A stretch of DNA of 48,178 nt from Bacilli bacterium (GTDB lineage Bacteria; Bacillota_I; Bacilli_A; ML615J-28; CAG-698): positions 1 to 48,178 of the forward strand of contig JAEDHQ010000005.1 in assembly GCA_016296945.1 (NCBI GenBank), written 5' to 3'. The notes beneath the pieces are model-generated. The model did no database searches and was not told where the DNA came from. It was given only the letters and a program-made list of their open reading frames with translations. Positions 1 to 7,717 of this stretch are shown here, in pieces (position 1 is the stretch's first letter; each line of letters starts with the position of its first letter). The translations under genes were made by a program, and so were the position numbers.

Positions 1-58
1 ATTATATCATACATTCAATATAATTCCAATAAAGTTATTTTTGTTTAAGTAAAAATTA

Positions 59-87
59 TTGACACTATTTATAGTAAATGATAAAAT
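59..87 (+). promoter_or_regulatory. Sigma-A promoter of pepT-ppa
   Basis: TTGACA at 59-64 and TAAAAT at 82-87 are separated by exactly 17 bp. They lie about 55 bp upstream of the pepT start, which has its own GGAGG at 131-135. The match to the housekeeping consensus is near perfect. Confidence 0.75.
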
Positions 88-142
88 ATATAATATTTAT
101 TTTAATAATAAATTTATAATTAATAATTTTGGAGGCTTTATT

Positions 143-1369
143 ATGAAAGCAATTGATCGTTTTTTAAAATATGTGAAAATAGAAACAACATCAAATCCAG
201 ATAGTTCATCACATCCATCAAGTGATATCCAATTCAATTTAGGAAATATCTTAGTTGCGGAGTTAAAAGAACTCGGTGTAAATGATGCTTATATTGACAA
301 TTATTGTTACGTCTATGGATCAATTGAAGCTAATTGTGATGGTTATCCAACTATCGGCTTAATTGCCCATATGGATACTTCTTTCGATATTTCAGGAAAA
401 GATGTTAAACCAAGAATAATTCCTAATTATGATGGTTTAGATGTTATCTTAGATAAAGAAAATAACATCATTTTAAAAGTATCTGAATTTCCTGATTTAA
501 AATCAAGAATTGGGCAAACACTAATAGTAACTGATGGGCATACTTTATTAGGTGCTGATGATAAAGCTGGAATTTGTGAAATCATGTCTGTCATTGAATA
601 TTTACATAATAATCCATCATTTAAACATGGTAAAATCTTGATTTGTTTTACTCCTGATGAAGAAATTGGGGAAGGAACATCATGCTTTAATTTCAAAGAT
701 TTCAAATGTGATTTTGCTTTTACTATTGATGGTGGCAAAGAAGGATCAATTGATTATGAAAACTTTAACGCTGCTAGTTGTCACGTTACAATTAACGGTG
801 TTAACATTCACCCCGGAAGTGCTAAAGGACATATGGTTAACAGTATCTTAGTTGCCCAAGAATTTAATAGTCTTCTACCATCTTTTGATATTCCTGCAAA
901 TACAGAGATGTATGAAGGATTTAATCATTTAAATGATATATCTGGGACTGTAGAAAAGACTGACATGTATTATATTATAAGAAATCACGATATGAATAAG
1001 TTCAACAAACAGAAACAAGACTTTTTAAATATTCAAGATTTTATCAATAAGAAATATTCTAATAATACTTGCCAAGTCGAAATTAAAGATAGTTACTATA
1101 ATATGTATGAAGTATTAAAAGATCATATGGAAATTATTGATTTAGCAATCGAGGCAACGAAAAATGCTAATCTTACACCAATCATCACTCCAATTCGTGG
1201 TGGTACTGATGGAGCTAGATTAACTTATGAAGGGATTATTTGTCCTAACCTCGGAACAGGTGGAGCAAACTTCCATGGTCGTTATGAATACATAACTATC
1301 GAAGGTATTGAAAAATCTATCGAAGTTATTTTAAATATTTTAAAAGACTCTAAAAAGATTAAGAGATAA
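143..1369 (+). CDS. pepT: Peptidase T (tripeptide aminopeptidase)
   Basis: This is a cytoplasmic di-zinc M20B aminopeptidase that removes the N-terminal residue of tripeptides. The product has 408 residues, the normal family length. Metal and catalytic motifs are in order: AHMDT (H76, D78), the LLGADDKAG block (D140), PDEEIGEG (catalytic and metal Glu near 173-174), FTIDGG (D196), and a C-terminal RGGTDGARL and GGANFHG block. The reading frame is open further upstream, but ATG at 143 is chosen because GGAGG lies 7 bases before it. A strong promoter precedes it and pyrophosphatase follows after 51 bp, probably on the same transcript. Its role fits peptide scavenging, together with the dipeptidase and M16 peptidase elsewhere in the window. 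Confidence 0.95.
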   Translation: MKAIDRFLKYVKIETTSNPDSSSHPSSDIQFNLGNILVAELKELGVNDAYIDNYCYVYGSIEANCDGYPTIGLIAHMDTSFDISGKDVKPRIIPNYDGLDVILDKENNIILKVSEFPDLKSRIGQTLIVTDGHTLLGADDKAGICEIMSVIEYLHNNPSFKHGKILICFTPDEEIGEGTSCFNFKDFKCDFAFTIDGGKEGSIDYENFNAASCHVTINGVNIHPGSAKGHMVNSILVAQEFNSLLPSFDIPANTEMYEGFNHLNDISGTVEKTDMYYIIRNHDMNKFNKQKQDFLNIQDFINKKYSNNTCQVEIKDSYYNMYEVLKDHMEIIDLAIEATKNANLTPIITPIRGGTDGARLTYEGIICPNLGTGGANFHGRYEYITIEGIEKSIEVILNILKDSKKIKR

Positions 1370-1420
1370 TCAAATCAACATTTTAAAATAATAAATATAT
1401 TATATATAGAAAGGACTAAT

Positions 1421-1957
1421 ATGAACGTTTGGAAAGATTTTAATCCTGAAAGAATTAAACCTGATGATTTTGTAGCTTTCATTGAAATTGAACAAGGAAG
1501 TAAAAACAAATATGAGTTAGATAAAGAAACTGGTTTAATAATCTTAGACCGTATTCTATACACTTCTACCCATTATCCAATGAATTATGGTTTCATTCCT
1601 TTGACATATGCGGAAGACCATGACCCATTAGATGTCTTTGTTTTATGCAGTCAACCGATTGAAAAGATGAGTTTAGTTCGCTGTTATCCAATTGGTGTTG
1701 TAAAAATGATTGATAGCCATGAAATGGACGCCAAAATAATCAGTATACCATTTGGTGATCCAGCTTATAATCAATACACAGATATCAGCGAATTGCCTAC
1801 ACATATTTTTGATGAACTTCGTCACTTCTTAACTGTTTATAAAGCATTAGAAAACAAAGAAGTTAATGTTTTAGAAACATATGGTAAAGAAGAAGCAATT
1901 GAAACTATTAAAGAAGCAATTGAATACTATAAAACTCATATTAAAAATAATAAATAA
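1421..1957 (+). CDS. ppa: Inorganic pyrophosphatase, family I
   Basis: This soluble enzyme hydrolyses pyrophosphate to two phosphates, pulling biosynthetic reactions forward. At 178 residues it has the size of bacterial family I enzymes. The signature is DHDPLDV near residue 66, matching the D-x-D-P-L-D pattern, preceded by YPMNYGFIP. A Lys/Tyr-rich C-terminal half (AYNQYTDI, HFLTVYKALE) is also typical. AAGGAC lies about 10 bases before the ATG. It follows pepT closely and is followed by a strong terminator, so it is the last gene of a two-gene unit. Many Bacillota carry the unrelated family II enzyme instead; this sequence is clearly family I. Confidence 0.93.
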   Translation: MNVWKDFNPERIKPDDFVAFIEIEQGSKNKYELDKETGLIILDRILYTSTHYPMNYGFIPLTYAEDHDPLDVFVLCSQPIEKMSLVRCYPIGVVKMIDSHEMDAKIISIPFGDPAYNQYTDISELPTHIFDELRHFLTVYKALENKEVNVLETYGKEEAIETIKEAIEYYKTHIKNNK

Positions 1958-1994
1958 AAAATATAATTTCTAATAAGGGTTGTATTAAATGACA

Positions 1995-2026
1995 AAAGGA
2001 TAGCTTTTTTGCTATCCTTTATTTAT
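1995..2026 (+). terminator. Intrinsic terminator after ppa
   Basis: A perfect 10-bp stem, AAAGGATAGC (1995-2004) and GCTATCCTTT (2011-2020), has a six-T loop and is followed by ATTTATT. It lies 37 bp after the ppa stop. Confidence 0.85.
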
Positions 2027-2050
2027 TGTGAAAAGACAAACTAGACTAAT

Positions 2051-2080
2051 AAAAAACTTGGATAATAATTCCAAGTTTTT
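2051..2080 (-). terminator. Intrinsic terminator of the tetR-liaF-toastrack operon
   Basis: Stem AAAACTTGGA (2053-2062) pairs with TCCAAGTTTT (2070-2079). Read on the minus strand it ends in a run of T just after the stop of the toastrack gene. The flanking bases make it potentially bidirectional. Confidence 0.8.
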
Positions 2081-2086
2081 CTAATC

Positions 2087-2896
2087 TTATTTTGAAAATA
2101 AAATTCTAATAGCTCCTACTCCACCATCAATTTCTATTTCATTAACACCTGTTCCATATTTCTTATTTTCAGAAATAGTTTCACCTGAAATTGTGGCTTC
2201 CCCGATTCCTTTATCTACTTCGATACTATAATCATCTAAAGAGCCAATTAAAGTTAAAACAGTTTCGCCAACTCCAAATTCCAAAAAGCATCTTCCTTCA
2301 AGTTTACTAGTCATAATTAAAGCACCAACACCCATATCAAGATCTAGATTATTAAGATTACCACCTTCAATAGTTACTTTTCCTGCACCACCATCAATCT
2401 TTGATTTATTATGAGCAACTAAGTTTTTAATATCTACTTTACCTGCACCTAAAGATAACTTTAATGTATCACATTCTAGTGTCTCAATCTCCACAACACC
2501 AGCACCCGTTTCCACATTAACATCCTTAAAAGAAAAATCATTAGGAATATATAGATTCAAAATTACTCCATTATAATTAGCATGAAATTTTTTAGTTTCA
2601 TTGATTATTAATTTACCATTTTCCACATTTACAGAAATATAAAGATGATTACTTTCAACGTAAACTCGATTTCCATTTGCTATTTTTAATTCTGTACCTG
2701 ATAAGTTAATTTGTAAGTCAGTCACTTCTTCATTCACTTCATATGTTTTCATTTCACCGATTATTTCTGTTGAATCGCCATCTAAAAATAATCCTAAATA
2801 ACTTAAAGCCGCAATGATTCCACCTACGATACTAACGATTAAGAATACCGCAAAAGCAATAGCACAATATTTAATTACTCTTTGAAATGTTGTCAT
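2087..2896 (-). CDS. Membrane-anchored toastrack (DUF4097-like) protein
   Basis: This 269-residue protein has one N-terminal membrane segment (about residues 8-35) and then an extracytoplasmic all-beta region rich in short repeats such as GAGVVEIETLE, GAGKVDIKNL, GAGKVTIEGG and GVGALIMTS. These resemble the parallel beta strands of DUF4097/toastrack domains found beside LiaF-like and PspC proteins. The start at 2896 gives an ATGA overlap with the upstream LiaF-like gene, which suggests translational coupling; GGAG lies about 10 bases before it. A longer in-frame start at 2923 would lie inside the upstream gene and is less likely. The exact function is unknown; a role in envelope stress sensing or signalling is inferred from the operon. 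Confidence 0.8.
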   Translation of the reverse strand: MTTFQRVIKYCAIAFAVFLIVSIVGGIIAALSYLGLFLDGDSTEIIGEMKTYEVNEEVTDLQINLSGTELKIANGNRVYVESNHLYISVNVENGKLIINETKKFHANYNGVILNLYIPNDFSFKDVNVETGAGVVEIETLECDTLKLSLGAGKVDIKNLVAHNKSKIDGGAGKVTIEGGNLNNLDLDMGVGALIMTSKLEGRCFLEFGVGETVLTLIGSLDDYSIEVDKGIGEATISGETISENKKYGTGVNEIEIDGGVGAIRILFSK

Positions 2897-3576
2897 TTGA
2901 TATCTGCTCCACCAAATACACATGTAGCAGTAATATAAATTGTTGGTTGACCTTCTACATTTGCATTACTTTTTTTATTTGACACTCCACCAAAAGCACT
3001 ATTAGAAGTAATCTTAACATTAACATTGTCTGGAATATAAATATCAATACCACCAAAGATTGCAGATAAAATAATAGCACAATCTTTTTCAATCACAGCA
3101 TTTTTTAAATTTAATTTAATACCACCAAAGATTGCAGAAAGCTCAGCACCTTGGAATTTTTCTCCATCAAGATGTATATCTTGGCCAGAAAAAGTTGCAT
3201 TAATTACTTTTATTTCTTCACCATTTTCTTTTGACACTGTAACCATCTTTGATGCTTTATCATTAAATAATGCAGTTAAAATAAGTTTTAAGCCAATAAT
3301 CACAATAATTGCAGGAACGCCAATCTTCCAAAGCATGTCAAATCCGAAAACATCTTGGCAAGCTAATAATAGAAATACTCCTACAAATAATCCAATTATA
3401 TTTCCTAACTTATCTTTATCCGTAATTAATCCAAATAAGCATGGAACAATAATAAATAAAGTCCACCATCCACTAAAGAATATATTTATGTCAACAACAT
3501 TTAAAGTTTTTAAAGCAAACAATACACCAACAACAATAAGGGCAAAACCCCATAATAAAGCATTTAATTTTTTCAT
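2893..3576 (-). CDS. LiaF-like envelope protein (LiaF TM plus C-terminal domain)
   Basis: This 227-residue protein has four membrane segments in its first 110 residues and then a soluble C-terminal beta domain. The C-terminal part carries repeated FGG turns (AIFGGIKLNL, AIFGGIDIYIP, AFGGVSNK, CVFGGADIK), characteristic of the LiaF / cell-wall-active antibiotic response domain. In Bacillus, LiaF restrains the LiaRS system; no LiaRS genes are adjacent here, and the regulator present is TetR-type. An AAAGGAT sequence lies about 13 bases upstream, somewhat far for an SD. It is 24 bp from tetR and overlaps the toastrack gene by 4 bp. The family assignment is firm; the signalling role is inference. 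Confidence 0.85.
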   Translation of the reverse strand: MKKLNALLWGFALIVVGVLFALKTLNVVDINIFFSGWWTLFIIVPCLFGLITDKDKLGNIIGLFVGVFLLLACQDVFGFDMLWKIGVPAIIVIIGLKLILTALFNDKASKMVTVSKENGEEIKVINATFSGQDIHLDGEKFQGAELSAIFGGIKLNLKNAVIEKDCAIILSAIFGGIDIYIPDNVNVKITSNSAFGGVSNKKSNANVEGQPTIYITATCVFGGADIK

Positions 3577-3600
3577 TTTTTATAATTATCCTTTCTAATT

Positions 3601-4260
3601 TTAATTTCTTATTTTATTTTTTAATTTTGGTAAATCATCTAGATTGTATGAACTTACCATTGCGCGAGCTTTTACATAATCCATACTACCATCACGTAAT
3701 TTATCGCTGATAACAATTCCAATACAAACTTGACTAAGAAGCCGACTAACATAATCAAGCGGAAAACTTTTTGGGTCAGTTATCACATATGAAGCAATTC
3801 CATTTGCGAAAATAATCATTTGAAATAACAAATCTTTAGCATCTTCTTCACTTAATGAAAACTGCGTTATGATTTCATGCACAAGTTTTTGATACATATT
3901 TTCAAACTCTTGTTTAAAACGTGTATAAGGATTATGTTGATCACTCTTTGTTAAGAAAAGCAAACGATAAAGCTGCGGTTCATTAATAGCGAAACTTACA
4001 CAGCGAAGACCATACTCTTTAAATGCAGGCGAATAATCGAAAATATCGGACATATATTCTTGATATTTCATTTTAGAAAGTTTAAAGACCTCTTCTTTTA
4101 ATTCTTCCATACTGCTCCAAACAGTAAAGATAGGAGATGATGAAGTGTTTAAATATTTTCCTACTTCTCTAGCCACTACTGCTTCAATTCCTCTTTTGCG
4201 TGTAAGTTCGTATGCAGCTTCAATAATTTGTTCCTTTGTATACTTTGTTTTCGGAGGCAT
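3601..4260 (-). CDS. TetR/AcrR family transcriptional regulator
   Basis: A 219-residue protein with a TetR-type N-terminal helix-turn-helix: TKEQIIEAAYELTRKRG, then AVVAREVGKYL and the recognition region around SSSPIFTVWSS. The C-terminal part is the ligand-binding and dimerisation half, resembling WHG-type TetR C-terminal domains. It is first in an operon with the LiaF-like and toastrack genes. Two inverted repeats, one abutting the -10 box, lie between promoter and start, so autorepression is likely. The ligand cannot be told from sequence; an envelope-active compound or lipid is an inference from the downstream genes. Confidence 0.9.
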   Translation of the reverse strand: MPPKTKYTKEQIIEAAYELTRKRGIEAVVAREVGKYLNTSSSPIFTVWSSMEELKEEVFKLSKMKYQEYMSDIFDYSPAFKEYGLRCVSFAINEPQLYRLLFLTKSDQHNPYTRFKQEFENMYQKLVHEIITQFSLSEEDAKDLLFQMIIFANGIASYVITDPKSFPLDYVSRLLSQVCIGIVISDKLRDGSMDYVKARAMVSSYNLDDLPKLKNKIRN

Positions 4261-4281
4261 CAGATCAATTCCTTTCTCATT

Positions 4282-4304
4282 TTATGTAACACATTATTAC
4301 ATAA
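4282..4304 (-). promoter_or_regulatory. Distal operator, inverted repeat
   Basis: TTATGTAA (4282-4289) and TTACATAA (4297-4304) form perfect 8-bp arms with a 7-bp spacer in the tetR leader. The half-site GTAACAC at its centre recurs in the second operator, so both probably bind the same regulator. Confidence 0.55.
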
Positions 4305-4315
4305 CATTCATTACG

Positions 4316-4327
4316 TAACACGTGTTA
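4316..4327 (-). promoter_or_regulatory. Proximal operator, 12-bp palindrome
   Basis: TAACACGTGTTA is a perfect 12-bp palindrome immediately downstream of the minus-strand -10 box (4329-4334), where bound TetR protein would block transcription start. Confidence 0.65.
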
Positions 4328-4328
4328 T

Positions 4329-4357
4329 ATTATATCAAAATAAAAAATATGTGTCAA
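4329..4357 (-). promoter_or_regulatory. Sigma-A promoter of the tetR-liaF-toastrack operon
   Basis: On the minus strand, TTGACA (4357-4352) and TATAAT (4334-4329) are separated by 17 bp: a full consensus match. The 12-bp palindrome lies right behind it. Confidence 0.85.
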
Positions 4358-4644
4358 CATATTTTTAAAATATTTATAATATTTATAATATTTATATTTT
4401 CTAATGATTAAACAATGGCCTATGAAAGATTTATAACAGTATTATTATAAAGAATAGGAATAATAAAGGACTTAGACACTAACCAAATAATATCCCCGGC
4501 AGATTTTGAATATCTACCGGGGATGTTCTTAATTATCTTCATCTTCAGAAAAAGATTTGATTTCGTTTTGTTAATCGGATAATTTTTATTTTAAAAACTC
4601 TTCTAAATTCTCTTTCAAGAATTTCTGTACCATTTTCTGCTTTT
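4358..4644. other. Intergenic region with a GC-rich hairpin and a decayed short reading frame
   Basis: No intact gene is seen. ATCCCCGG (4492-4499) pairs with CCGGGGAT (4517-4524), extended inward by AGAT/ATCT around a C-A mismatch. The stem is strikingly GC-rich for this genome. On the minus strand it is followed by ATATTATTT, so it may end the operon whose last gene stops at 4645. Between gene and hairpin, one minus-strand frame reads MVQKFLKENLEEFLK, stop, KLSD, stop, then an acidic SFSEDEDN tail, which could be a decayed small gene or chance. Confidence 0.4.
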
Positions 4645-5370
4645 TTATTTTGCTTCATTACTTTGTTTATTATTGATCAAAATCATTACAATATGAAAAA
4701 TAGTCATAACAATTAATACAATTGATACTAACGTAAAGAAATATACCCACCACCCATTATCTAAATTTAATAATGGTAATCCACTCATTGGTGGTCTTAC
4801 TAAATACATAAAGTTCACTTTTTCATATCCTATACTTAAGATACTATTTATCCATGTCACACACATTGCCATTATTCCTAAATAACCCATATTACGTCCG
4901 TATACTTTCCAAGTATACTTAACTGTTTTTTCTCTTATTAAATAAATGGCAAAGAAAACAATCATTGCATGAAAACCAAAAAATTGATAAACTTGTAATT
5001 TATTAAACCTTACACCAACTGTTGGCACGAACAAAGCAATTACTCCACCTAATAACATTGTAGGAATCATAAAGGCAATAAGTTTTTCTTTTGTTTCTGT
5101 TTTTTTTATACAAAACTTTAAAGCAAAAATAAAAAATATTTGAATAGAACAAAGATGCAAAGGTAAATCACCTGGGTCTAACACTCTTCCTCCGCCTTCT
5201 ATTTCTATCATGTTAGCTCCAGTTTTCATCACTTCACTTAATACACAAGTTATAAACATAATCGTTAATATAGTATCAAATGATATATTTCTATATTTCA
5301 CTAACATCAACATTCCAACAATCATGATTATTGAAATTCCTAACCAAATAAAATGATTTAACGTAAACAT
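4645..5370 (-). CDS. YwaF-like (TIGR02206-type) integral membrane protein
   Basis: This 241-residue protein has about six or seven hydrophobic segments and a loop DLPLHLCSIQIFF, typical of the YwaF/TIGR02206 family of uncharacterised membrane proteins. AGGAGAGG lies directly before the ATG. It is the last gene of the operon starting at 8836, 16 bp after the HD gene. The window holds a second member at 43793-44536 with the equivalent motif MYPCNLGGI, but the two are too different to be a recent duplication. The function is unknown; a transport or lipid role would be speculation. Confidence 0.75.
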   Translation of the reverse strand: MFTLNHFIWLGISIIMIVGMLMLVKYRNISFDTILTIMFITCVLSEVMKTGANMIEIEGGGRVLDPGDLPLHLCSIQIFFIFALKFCIKKTETKEKLIAFMIPTMLLGGVIALFVPTVGVRFNKLQVYQFFGFHAMIVFFAIYLIREKTVKYTWKVYGRNMGYLGIMAMCVTWINSILSIGYEKVNFMYLVRPPMSGLPLLNLDNGWWVYFFTLVSIVLIVMTIFHIVMILINNKQSNEAK

Positions 5371-5386
5371 TTCCCTCTCCTATTGT

Positions 5387-5986
5387 TTAATTTATTTCAT
5401 CATAATATTCTTTTAAAAACATTTCTAAAAATTCATGTCTTTTGATAGCTATTTTTTTTGCCTCAGCAGTATACATCAAATCTTTCAATTTCAAAAGTTT
5501 TTCATAGAAGTGATTGATTGTACAATTATCAGTTTTATCATCAAATTTTCTTTTCTTTGAAGCACCGTACTCTATTGTTCTTATGATTCCAATTGCGCCA
5601 ATTGCATCTAAACGATCGGCATCAGATACAATTTGTGCATTTATATTATCTAGTTTAATATTTTTACTATATGATATAGACTGAATAATATCAATTATCT
5701 CTTTAATCTCAAAAGAAGAATAATCTTCTACTAATAGCTTTTTAATCTTAGCAATCTGTTCGTTGATTTTATTCTCACCAAATAGTTTGTGATCAACACA
5801 ATCATGTAACAATGTAGAAAGCAAGACTATTTTGTCATTAACATTATCATCAATTGTTTTTGCAAGAATTTTTTTCGCATTATTATAAACTCTTATCGCA
5901 TGAAAATAATCATGGCCACTATAATCATCACCTAATTCTTGTAAAACAAAATCTTTAACTTTATCAAAATTATAATTATTTTCCAT
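5387..5986 (-). CDS. HD-domain phosphohydrolase (YedJ/YpgQ-like)
   Basis: A 199-residue single-domain protein with the metal-dependent HD fold: GHDYFHAIRV (H25, H29), LLHDCVDH (H61, D62) and SDADRLDAIGAIGI (D122, D124). The SDADRLDAIGA block is diagnostic of the YedJ/YpgQ subgroup. B. subtilis YpgQ is reported as a Mn-dependent nucleotide pyrophosphohydrolase, but the substrate here is not determined by sequence. Its start overlaps the acyltransferase gene by 11 bp. The SD is weak, so translation is probably coupled to the gene before it. Confidence 0.85.
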   Translation of the reverse strand: MENNYNFDKVKDFVLQELGDDYSGHDYFHAIRVYNNAKKILAKTIDDNVNDKIVLLSTLLHDCVDHKLFGENKINEQIAKIKKLLVEDYSSFEIKEIIDIIQSISYSKNIKLDNINAQIVSDADRLDAIGAIGIIRTIEYGASKKRKFDDKTDNCTINHFYEKLLKLKDLMYTAEAKKIAIKRHEFLEMFLKEYYDEIN

Positions 5987-7226
5987 AATAATTTAAATCT
6001 TTATATTCTTTCATTTCAATATTATTATTAATATAATATAACGCGCGAATAGTAGAAACCCATTTTACTACTTCTTTTCCGTTTTCTAACCATATACGAT
6101 AAATATCTTTCCCATTTTGAATATCAAAATTCTTTCCTGTTTGAAATGGCAAAGTTGGAAATTGAGTAATCATTAAAATCTTATTAAATTCTTCACCATT
6201 AATAGTTCCTTTTAAAGTAAATGATTTATTATTTAATGAGATATTACCAGAGCCAACATTAACATATTTATGTTTCTGATAATCTAACATTTCAATTGTA
6301 CAATTAGAAGTCATTTCAAAATCATTTGTATTTAATAATTCATGATAACGATTATAATCTTGCCAATATGCCCATTCACTGATATATTTAAATTGCAAAT
6401 CTGTGCTATGTAGTAAACCATACTCATCAGCTTCAACAGCATACCCACAATTATCACATACAAGTGTTTTTTTATTAACAACAGAAAAACTAAATTCATG
6501 AGAACAATGAGGACAACGGTACAAAACATTTTCCAACCCTTCTACATTATCACCATTTTTGAATTTAACTTTCTTAATATCATTTGTACGATATTCATCA
6601 AAACTTAAATTACTATCAATAATTTCATCTAATTGCTGAAGATTCATTTCCTGCAATTGTTCTTTCGTAATTATCTTCACAATCCTGATTTCTGTTGTCC
6701 CTCTTCTTCTTATCTTGCTCCATTTTGGACTTGACAAATAAGCTCCAAAAGAGAAAGCAACATAAACATCACAATTAAGCCATTTAATAAATTTAGAAGT
6801 TGATTTGGGGATTGGTGTTCCTAATCCACTTTCAGTCATTACGCCAGCTGGATAAAAAACTAACAAGCCTTGATGATCAACTACTTCTTTCATTGTTTTT
6901 AAATCTGCTGGAGAAGTTTGAAATTGTTGCTTAGGAATCAAGCCAACTTTAGATTTTGTTCTATTAAAACCAATCGTTTGGTAAAACGAATTACTAATAA
7001 CAATATTCAGTTTTTGTTTTACAGTACTGACAATATTTAAAAAATCCATTGCTGTTCCATGATTTGCGATTATTACGGCTGGACCTTTTATTTTCTTTAA
7101 ATCATTTTGAATACACTTTTTCTTAAAACAAATACTTCCAATTACTTTTGTTAGAAATCTAAAAATTGGATACATTATTATTCCTGGTTTTTTTGTAAAA
7201 TGTCTATTAGATTTATTTTTACTCAT
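5976..7226 (-). CDS. PlsC-like acyltransferase with C-terminal zinc ribbon
   Basis: The N-terminal ~200 residues are a lysophospholipid acyltransferase domain: NHGTAMD (H56 and D61, the HX4D catalytic pair) and FYPAGVMTESG (block III). These enzymes acylate lysophosphatidic acid at the membrane. Unlike ordinary PlsC (about 200-260 residues), this 416-residue protein continues with a CPHC...CDNC zinc ribbon (C238, C241, C257, C260) and a further ~150-residue region of unknown fold. The ATG at 7226 is preferred because it forms an ATGA overlap with the glycosylase gene; an alternative ATG at 7244 would add six residues. There is no clear SD, so coupled translation is likely. The substrate is uncertain. 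Confidence 0.8.
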   Translation of the reverse strand: MSKNKSNRHFTKKPGIIMYPIFRFLTKVIGSICFKKKCIQNDLKKIKGPAVIIANHGTAMDFLNIVSTVKQKLNIVISNSFYQTIGFNRTKSKVGLIPKQQFQTSPADLKTMKEVVDHQGLLVFYPAGVMTESGLGTPIPKSTSKFIKWLNCDVYVAFSFGAYLSSPKWSKIRRRGTTEIRIVKIITKEQLQEMNLQQLDEIIDSNLSFDEYRTNDIKKVKFKNGDNVEGLENVLYRCPHCSHEFSFSVVNKKTLVCDNCGYAVEADEYGLLHSTDLQFKYISEWAYWQDYNRYHELLNTNDFEMTSNCTIEMLDYQKHKYVNVGSGNISLNNKSFTLKGTINGEEFNKILMITQFPTLPFQTGKNFDIQNGKDIYRIWLENGKEVVKWVSTIRALYYINNNIEMKEYKDLNYYGK

Positions 7227-7702
7227 TGTTTTATTATATTCCATTCTTCAACTAGTTTTTCTAATGTATAAACTGCATTAGCTGGTGATGTAGATGGTAA
7301 CTTACAGGCAATTTTAGAATACATTGGAAAATGTTTAATAAATAAGTTGTATGCTTTATTACCATTCAAATAAATTTTTTGAATATTTGTTTTCTTTATT
7401 AATTCTTCTAAATCAATTATCTTGGCATTTCTAATACTTGAATCTTGAGAACCTGTGATTTCACATTCCTCAATCACATCATATAAAGCAATCTTTAATT
7501 CTTTAAGTTTCAAAATCTTTTGATCTCTTGAACAATTTTCTAAGTCAATCCCATATAAAGAACTTAATACTTTCCAAAATCTATTCTGTTTATTCATATA
7601 ATAAAACTCATTTTCTCGTGATTTAACAGAAGGAAAGCTACCCAAAATGAGAATCTCGGAAGTATTATCAATTACAGGTTCAAATTGATGTTTGATTATC
7701 AT
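7223..7702 (-). CDS. Hypoxanthine (deoxyinosine) DNA glycosylase, UDG superfamily
   Basis: This 159-residue protein matches the compact family that removes hypoxanthine, the deamination product of adenine, from DNA. Recognisable parts are LILGSFPSVKSRE (residues 18-30, motif A), YMNKQNRFWK, the middle ALYDVIEECEITGSQDSSI, KIYLNGNKA, and the closing motif LPSTSPANA. Family proteins are about 160-170 residues, so it is full length. It overlaps the acyltransferase start by 4 bp and lies 15 bp after the acetyltransferase gene. No convincing SD is present before the ATG at 7702. Its operon neighbours have no obvious DNA-repair link. Confidence 0.88.
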   Translation of the reverse strand: MIIKHQFEPVIDNTSEILILGSFPSVKSRENEFYYMNKQNRFWKVLSSLYGIDLENCSRDQKILKLKELKIALYDVIEECEITGSQDSSIRNAKIIDLEELIKKTNIQKIYLNGNKAYNLFIKHFPMYSKIACKLPSTSPANAVYTLEKLVEEWNIIKQ

Positions 7703-7717
7703 ACATTCAAATATAAA

